Shown: one piece after another, positions 56,043 through 64,000 of the stretch
Layout: every line of letters starts with the position of its first letter
How positions within the stretch are numbered: the first letter of the stretch is position 1
Source: Rhizophagus clarus
Lineage: Eukaryota > Glomeromycota > Glomeromycetes > Glomerales > Glomeraceae
DNA length: 64,000 bases
Assembly: GCA_015698045.1 (NCBI GenBank)
Contig: BLAL01000262.1
Coordinates: 1,118,501-1,182,500 of the forward strand
Direction: 5' to 3'
The notes under the pieces: generated by a model
Seen by the model: only the letters and a program-made list of their open reading frames with translations
Told to the model about the DNA's origin: nothing
Databases searched by the model: none
Made by a program: the position numbers and the translations under genes

Positions 56043-57827
56043 AAGTGTTCGGCTTTTAAATATAACAACGGGATGTTGGAAAACGATGGTTTGTGTTGTA
56101 AAATTCGAAATTAGAGGGTTTAAATAAATAATTGTTGACGATCCAAATTTAACTCAGTACTGACTCAGGTTAACGTTAGGTTTGATCCTAAAAGGAAATT
56201 ATAAAAAGTAACTAGTTGATATCTTTAATTTAGATATTTGTGTTATGCAAAGTGATGCAAAAGTTACGTTTTATTGCATGTAAAATTTACGGCGTATATC
56301 ATAGTCAATTATTTTCTCGTATTACTTTAATAAAAGTTTAAAACTTGCTTTATTGAATGAACTTTTTAAAATATTGATGAATGGTTTTTAATTGAACTTT
56401 ATAAAAATAGTTTGACGCTTAAAAAGATAAAATTTACAAATATTTTTTTACAAATAAAATTTTTAGATTCTCCCGAATAAACTTACATATAATATTTATA
56501 TATATTTAAAAATAAAGGCAACTTGTTCGCATAATTATTTTTAAGTCTTTTTTATACGGTACTTCACGTTGATGGTTAACTCTCGACCACAAACCTTTAT
56601 ATTAAACCATGTGGTTTTATATTAAAACACTTTTATTCATTAGGTTAGGCAGATTAGAACTTTTAATTCGTCCACGTCAATTTTTTAATAAGTCTTAATA
56701 ATTATCAGACAGGGCATTTCTACGCAGGTGATACAAAAGTGCCCCTATATATATTATTGCCCCTGAATAACGGGTTTCACTAGCATCCCGGGCCGGGGGT
56801 TAGATGCACAAATCTATTGGTTCGATTGTGGCATACTGTCCTATTACTAACCAATAAAGGTTACTGCTTAATTTTTTTTTATGATAACAAATTAAGTATG
56901 AAATAAAGTTTTATAGTAAGGTCAAAAATGGGAGACGTTAAAACGGGTATAATTATAGTAAAAATATTTGTCGCTAGAATCACACCTCTACTTTTTCATT
57001 TTTATTAAGTATCCTAGGGACTTTGAATTTTTTCGGATAGTAAAAGCCTATATGTCACTTACGTTATATGTCACATTAATATTTCTTAATACCGTAATTC
57101 CGGCCAAATCTACTCGCTTTAACGTATCCTCAAAAATGGTAAACATGAATTATGACTATGTTACATTATACGAGAACAACAAAACTCGGATTGGTGGATA
57201 AATTTTTTGTACAAAATTTGATAAGCATTATCACTTTATCACAACATCTATTAACGCGTGCCTTTTTATTGAAAATTAAAAATTTCAAACAGGCAAAGGA
57301 ATGTTGTCATAAAATCAACAATCCAATCGACCAATCCAAAAAAATCCAATCAAATTTGTGGAAAAATTATCGGAAGTTCTAAAAAGAAAAATTAATAATT
57401 AAAATAGAAATAAATGATACTCCGTAAAAAAACCTCCTTTCACATAGACTAAATTGGATCTCATTGGTGTCATTTAAATGACATTTCTGGCAGATTGATT
57501 TCCCTCTACTTGACAATTTCTAAATCAAATTTAAACTCCAACTCCTGATTCACAAGTTTTTAAGCCTTTCAAAACAAAGGCGCTATCGGAATAAGACACA
57601 TTTTCTTTAAATATTTTTATTTATGTCATTTCATCTACTTATCTGTCATGATAGTTTGTCTTTTACCATTAATTAATTAAATATTATGCGGGACAGGTCA
57701 AATCTGTCGTACAGGTCAAAAACGATAAATTTTCTCACGTAAATGAGGTTAGTGTTTGATCATGAAAGACGCTATCGGAGTAAGACATAATTTCTTTTTA
57801 AAATTTTTATTTATATCATTTCATCTA
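56043..57827. other. AT-rich region with a short direct repeat
   Basis: 57570-57640 and 57765-57835 share GCTATCGGA.TAAGACA.A and TTTTTATTTAT.TCATTTCATCTA, a direct repeat about 195 bp apart. A GC patch at 56785-56802 (tcccgggccggggg) is isolated. No gene is recognised. Confidence 0.4.
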
Positions 57828-58070
57828 ATATTTTACAATAAGATGATGGCACCAGAAAGCCAAGTCCGAAATTTCGGTCAATGAAACAAAACATCTCCTT
57901 TATAATTTTTACTTACGTTGCACAAAAAAAATACACGCGCCTTATCTTTTCTTTTTCCAGAAAGGTATAAAATACAGAATAAAAAAAAAAAACTTATCTC
58001 CGTAAAAAACGGAATATGTGATTAAACAAATCCGATTTGTGTTATTCATTTTTTTATAATGAAAGCACTT
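57828..58070. repeat. Dispersed repeat, partner of 52641-52900
   Basis: Shares ordered blocks with 52641-52900, including TCTAATATTTTACAATAAG, CCAAGTCCG, AAACTTATCTC and AACAAATCCGATTTG. It carries an extra stretch (tttcggtcaatgaaac...) absent from the partner. Confidence 0.5.
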
Positions 58071-58173
58071 CAATATCTACATCCTATTTGCTACTACAAA
58101 ATTAAGGTTATAAAAGATACTTTGGCGTAAAAAAAATATTACAGGTAATACAATCTCTATAAGTTTAACACGG

Positions 58174-58308
58174 ATGAATTTTAAAAAGCTATTTATGGTT
58201 TCAACATTACTAGTTGCTTCAATTTTATTCGTTTATAAATTTTCGATTTATTTATTGCGTGTGTCTAATGATTATGATACTAGCAAATTTCGGATAATGC
58301 CGTCGTGA
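58174..58308 (+). CDS. Possible 44-residue membrane or secreted peptide
   Basis: ATG 58174 to TGA 58306-58308. It starts MNFKKLFMVSTLLVASILFV: two Lys followed by a ~20-residue hydrophobic stretch, then SNDYDTSKF. This fits a signal anchor or signal peptide with a very short mature part. No homologue is recognised and AT-rich DNA produces such frames by chance, so this is tentative. Confidence 0.2.
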   Translation: MNFKKLFMVSTLLVASILFVYKFSIYLLRVSNDYDTSKFRIMPS

Positions 58309-61300
58309 AATCATATTACATTATTATGTCCTTACATTTGAAGAAATTACACATAAAAGGCGAATTTATAAAGTTTCAACATGTAGTAAATAAAATAGTA
58401 GTCAAAGGTTATACATTACAAAAAAGGCGTTTAATTTATTTGATCCGATAGATGTGTTTTAATCGTAATACGAATGATAATACTAATAAAATTTTTGCCG
58501 ATCAAAAGCGACCTATATCTATGACATGCAACATTTGTGACGGCGCACATGCATTATGTATGAAAATCATACTTTTAAATGATACTTGTTTATCGTCGTT
58601 GAAATGCTCACATGCAAATATTTCGCCGTACACCGAATTCAAAAGAAATTTCTTATATATATAATAATACTGTTATTGGCCTGTACCAATGTCGTGAATC
58701 GTTAACAAATTACATAATAATAAATTATTTAACTTTATTTTTGGAAATTACTAATATGACAAATATAAAAAAGCTATTTACATATATTCTTGGCAATAAT
58801 AATGTACCCCTTAATTTTATTTTTTTCCTTAACGTTTTGCCAAAGATTAAGAATTAAACTTTAAAATGTGCAAAAAAATATTATCCTGAAACGAATGCTT
58901 ATTTTTCATATCGTATTACAGATCTTAAGATTCATGATCTTCATAATATTTATTGTTTAGTAAATAAATCAAATAATGAATTGAAAATTTTGTTATAAAA
59001 ATACAATAGACGAAAAAAGATATTTTTACAACTGCAACTGTAAGAAATGCTCAAGAAAGAATTTGTAGAAAATTACAAACTAAACAAGAGATGTTAAATT
59101 TAAACTACCGAAATGATTATTATAAAATAATATTTATTAACATGAACTTCGGATTAACTTAAAACTTTAGTTTCGGGTATTATATATTAATGTACTGAAT
59201 CATTTTTTCCTCTTTTAAAACAATATCATTTTATTATAAAACTTATTTTCTCACAAATCAATTAAGTTGAGATTAATTATAATTATCAATATATATATAT
59301 ATATATATTTAATTTTTAAATACGTACATTTTTTGATATAATATATTCTATACCTTATATCATAATATATAGTATTTAAAAAATACATGATTTGCAGCGT
59401 ACATAACAAATGGCAATACATTTATGCCAAAAAAGGGGAGTTATATAAGTTGGTAATCTAGTTGCTATTAGACTTTTCAATAACATCTGGCGAGAACATC
59501 ATAATAATATTCAGAAATTAAAAATTAGTTGAGATAATAAGATAATATCATCATACACTAACGCTAGAATTTTATACGATGACCATGATCATATGTATCA
59601 CATGGTTACATAGAATTTTAATGATTAGTTTAAATGACTTATGATCGGCAATACTTTAACCGTAAAATCTTAATGACAACTTAAAAAAGTATTTCGTTAG
59701 GCGTATGGAGTAATTCCCTTAACTACTAATCCACAACGGAGATACACATGGTAAAACAATACCCAAAAGTTATTATTCTACTGTATATAAAAATATCGTT
59801 ACTAATTAGGTCATCATAATTATTTTATATTGATTTAGATGTCGGTTAAACAATAATAAATAAAAAAAAAATTTTAAAGTAAACGAATCGATATAGAAAT
59901 TTCAAAAGAAAAGTAACGTTAATGAAAGAAAAGATTATGATTATGCAAAAAAAAAACACAATATAAGAAAAAAGATGTTACAAAGCAATTAAGCCTCATA
60001 ACAAAAGGGATAGACAAGTAAATTTATAAAAATTTTCAGTTTAGCAATAGTAAAAAAGAAAGAATTATACTGTACGCTTCATAATAAATATATTATAAAA
60101 CACATACGTTATTAATAAACAATTATAAACAAAATGAATACCAGGTTTATAAAGAGGTTACAATGTTAAATATGAATAAATTATATGACGATAGTATCTT
60201 TAAAATAATCCACATGTTCTATCTTTATCATAAAATCTGTGAGAACATTTTTATTTAATCGGATGACCATTTTTGTAAATTTAGTTTTAGGTATTGATTT
60301 TTTTTCAAAATAAGCGTGGAATGTGGACTCAGGCGTAAATCACATCGTAATAGGAATCGAGATTTTTCAGATTTCCTGGTATATATACATTTAGTTGCAC
60401 TCCGCCAGAGTAACAAATAATTTAATAATAAAACTTGCAAAAGTATATAACTAAATTCAAAATTTTTGACAAGTTTAAAGACCTATAAATAAATTTTAGT
60501 ATGCCTCTAATATATTATGTAAAGTAGCTTACTGAAAAATTTCGAGTTTGTTTATCCCGATGATTTGTGACACCCTCAGAAATTTCCAAAATTTTCCTTT
60601 TTTTTTAAGCCGAAATTAGCCCTTAACAGGTTAGAACCATTTTATAATTTATGGAGAAAACCAAATCGAAATTTAAATAATAATTTACTGAATAAGGAAA
60701 TAATCATCTAAGCCGATTATCTTGAAATAAATATACTGTAAATGGTAAATTTTTTTCACACTAAATATACCTAAGAAAGTTTTCTGAACCTCCGATATTA
60801 TTCTAATAAAAGAAGAGAAAACGCCAATTTCCAAATTGCGTCCTTATTACTTCTAATCCTTCTAATCCGAAACTCATTTGGAACTTCTCTGCATGATAAT
60901 ATGTACATTATTACGTTTATTTTAAATCTCACATCAGAATTTGCCTTTTTAGTCAATGATTAACCCATTGAGGGAGGTGTTTGTTAATGACTTACTGTAT
61001 GTATATAATTCGAAAAATGATCTAACCTATTAAAGTTTATGTTACACATGCAGATGGTCCCACGGGCTTGATCAAAAATTCGTAAAATAGTTTAATTAAT
61101 AAACTAAAAGAATATAATTTTCACGAAAAATAATTTACCAAAATAAAAAATAAAATAGCAATTTTAGTTCCAATAAAATACTTTTTATTACTTTTAGTCA
61201 GAAATTGTATGTGTTACAAAAAATGTTTCATAAAATTTACAAAATGGCTAATTCAGCTAATTCAGGGGAAGAAATGTGTTATAAAATCTTTTTTTTAAAG

Positions 61301-63686
61301 TTCAATTGACCTAATAAAAAGCAGAAGGATGCACGGAAGAATATTTGCTTTAATAGAACAATTTGAACATCGTTTCAGATACTTTAGAATGATTATTTAT
61401 ATCTCCAAATAAAAAGTTTTTTATTCTTTTTTTTTTTAAAAAAAAGGAATTGAAAAAAGATCGCTCAAACATATCAAACATAACAATTTGCGCCTGATCA
61501 TTTTGTCACACTAGTCGGTACACCCGATCAAAGTAAATATTTATACTGCGCGCCTGCGCCGAAGATTGTGTGTCTTTATTGTTTTAACAAAAAAAAAATT
61601 TTTTCAGTTAGAATTTCAAATTTCAATTCCGTCTAACATTTGAAACCTGAATGAATAAGAACAATTAAAAATTAGAACCTTGATTATGTGAATAATTTCA
61701 TATATGGTAATATTTCTTTTGAAGATAATTTTTGTGTATTAAAGTTAATACATACTGATACTAATTAAAAAGTTATAAAAAGCCCCAAATTTTGTGTTTG
61801 TATACGTTTAATGTGTATAAAATGAGGTTATAATAGTAACACAATATACAAAACATAAATTTAGAATTGAAACAGGGACGCATAAGTAAAACTCTTCGAA
61901 CATAACGGAAAAGCCACTTACAGATCCGATTGCAAAATTTTTATAATATGCTAAACAATTTTTTTACTTTAAAACTGCTAGTTTTCTGAAAATACTGTGC
62001 GACGCTTTGAATGAAAAACATCTATAAATTTGAAACTAAAAAAAATTCAGGAAAAGATTTGCGAAGATAAACATGTGAAAGCACTGAAAGACATAAGAAA
62101 GATACATGATTCCATATGTTTCACATGATATTTATATTGTAATACTAAGAAATTAAAATATATTCAATTTAGGTTTGTAAGAACGTAAATAATTATTGGT
62201 AAGATTACCGTTATTTAGATATCCTATAAAAAAAAGTACTTACCGTTAAAGGAATAAGTTAAACAGAAAATTCTATTATTACTTAATAAATACAACAAAA
62301 AAAAAACCGTCGAACACGACATACTGGTACAACCTACAAGTTTTCCGGTCATTCTCGTTTCTGTACGTTTCAGACTCTCAGTCAATATTAGTTAAGCTAC
62401 TCTATTTCTCATATATTCTCTTTCAATAAAACGATTAAGGTTCAGGCATGCCCAAATGTAAAATAAAAAATGAGTATTATGTAGATATACTGCAAATGAT
62501 CGGTAGCACGTGTACCTTAAATTTGATTGGCTCAATGTTTGTTGCACCGATCGCGACACTAGTGAACGTGTGTTCATGACTATGTTCAATTTAGGCAAAT
62601 GTCTATTTAAAAGTTTAATTTTTTACTTGAAAGTTTCTTTCACCTCTCTTCTCAGAATAATTTATACAAAAAGAATTAGTATCTGTACACGAAATTTTGA
62701 AATTCGGAATGAAATTTTTTTTTTTATTTTGTCAGCTTGTAAATTAAATTAAGATATACGAAAAACTGCAGCAATAATAAAACTTAAAAAGGAAAACATA
62801 TTCAAACCCATAAAAAAATCGCAGGAGCTATGAGTCATAAAAAATCACATTTTGATGTTTCTTGGCATTCACTTTGATTTGTTTGAATGAGATATATTCA
62901 TTATCATGAAACACAATAAATACACCATTTAAAGATACAGTGTATAACAAAAAAACCGGAATATCATCCATGTAATAAAAATGCGTATTATACGCTCAAA
63001 ATAAATCTGATTTTCTTTATGTAAATTGAATAATAAACCTATGACTAAGATCTACATAATGATATCTTTAAAAGTTATAATAGCTTCATTATTTTTTGAA
63101 AAATTTCGCCATAAATATTTAGAAAAAAATATACCAAAAAAATAAATTAAGATAACTAAGCATTTGTATATTGAATTTAAATTAAAAACATTCAAATATT
63201 GTTAAGAATAATGTAAAAGAGTTGATACTAAAAAATCAGCAATATGGAAACATTTATGATAGAATGATGAGAAATTTATTCTTCAAATTTCCTCAATTTC
63301 GGTATATAATAAAAAAGCTAAAAAATTATTTAAATTACAAAAATGCGCGTAATTAATTCAAAATAAGTCCAATTTTTATCATTTAAAATGCAAAATAAAC
63401 CTGAATATCAATATCAAGGTTGATGTCTTTTACGGTCATGGTGTTTTTTACTTCTTGAGAAGATTAACTACAAATGTTGATCTTTAGAAAGAAAAAAATA
63501 TAATGTGAAATTTGTAAATTAAGAATGGATAGAAGTCATTAAAAATTTCTCAAATGTCATCAAGACCAACAGAAAAAATATAAATTGAAAAAAAATTTTT
63601 TGTCTATCTACTGCATTTTATGCAAATAAACACATATCAATTCTAAATTAGTTATAAAAAGCTTTAATCTAAAAAAATCGTTATTA
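58309..63686. other. Long AT-rich region without convincing genes
   Basis: Short frames exist (for example 58452-58664 with MTCNICDGAHALC, and 58612-58857) but none shows splice structure or known motifs. A TA dinucleotide run lies at 59289-59310. A GC-richer spot at 61490-61580 could not be assigned. Confidence 0.4.
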
Positions 63687-63989
63687 TAGTGCTCCTACCG
63701 GGTCATGTCGGGTCGGGTTTTGAAGATATACCCGACCCGACCTAAGTGAAAAAAATCAAGACCCTAAACCCGACCCGAGTATGGCTTGACCCGATATCCC
63801 GGGTCTAAACCCGAATTTTTAAGGAAAAAAACACATTTATTATAATTAATTAGTAATCGTTCAATAACTCGGGTCAACCGGGTCGGGTCATGCGGGTCAC
63901 CGGGTCATAAAAATCATTAAACTCGACCCGAGCTTTTAAGTCGGGTCGGGTCGCATAACCCGGGTTAACTCGTACCGATCGGAGCACTA
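63687..63989. mobile_element. 303-bp hAT-type MITE packed with CGGGTC motifs
   Basis: The left end TAGTGCTCC and the right end GGAGCACTA are inverted. CGTTATTA at 63679-63686 and 63990-63997 is a perfect 8-bp target duplication, as for hAT. The interior holds many CGGGTCGGGTC / GACCCGACCCG repeats on both sides, likely subterminal binding motifs. No ORF. Confidence 0.9.
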
Positions 63990-64000
63990 CGTTATTATAA

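Noticed and set aside
59289..59310. TA-rich run as an origin or regulatory element
   Set aside because: A simple TA microsatellite with no supporting context.

Overview
The window looks like a nuclear segment of an arbuscular mycorrhizal fungus of the Rhizophagus/Glomeromycotina type. This is an inference, drawn from very AT-rich DNA, short spliceosomal introns with GTATGT/GTAAGT donors, an ankyrin-rich multi-exon gene, a C2H2-type protein family I recall as large in Rhizophagus, and very dense DNA and LTR transposons. I saw no tRNA, rRNA, CRISPR array or bacterial-style operon.

Layout. 587-7164 (+) is the only clearly intact host-type gene: 13 exons and 1810 codons, with a nucleotidyltransferase-like N-terminus followed by ankyrin repeats. 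7.6-12.7 kb holds gene relics, three nested MITEs and a 1.73-kb Harbinger-like element carrying a decayed zinc-ribbon gene. 13.87-14.6 kb (-) is a short gene of an unrecognised family; a second member (41685 to 51102) is split by an LTR retrotransposon. 19.16-22.83 kb and 34.82-39.03 kb are two copies of one hAT transposon, each with a perfect 8-bp target-site duplication (TSD).

The most interesting part is 25.87-34.80 kb. A DNA transposon with a perfect 20-bp terminal inverted repeat (TIR) carries two convergent genes: a transposase-like protein (SGDG / DWKF / CPWC / DELH motifs) and a zinc-finger protein. The zinc-finger gene is cut by a 5.2-kb non-autonomous element, which contains a 65-bp satellite array, which is itself cut by a 1.3-kb element. 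Each nested insertion can be peeled away by its own TSD, and removing the 5.2-kb element restores a continuous 259-codon frame.

41.92-50.53 kb is a very young Ty3/gypsy retrotransposon (445-bp LTRs, about one difference seen). It has a gag-pro-RT-RH polyprotein, a separate integrase ORF with an internal TAG, an extra downstream ORF, and an antisense coiled-coil ORF. The right-hand 13 kb is mostly AT-rich DNA without recognisable genes, apart from MITEs, dispersed repeats, an Asn/Gln-rich ORF at 55.5-56.0 kb and a hAT-type MITE at the very end.

The genes do not form a pathway. The region reads as a repeated target for transposition around a few host genes. Many ORFs carry single nonsense codons explicable by C-to-T or G-to-A changes, often TGA where CGA would fit, suggesting deamination decay.
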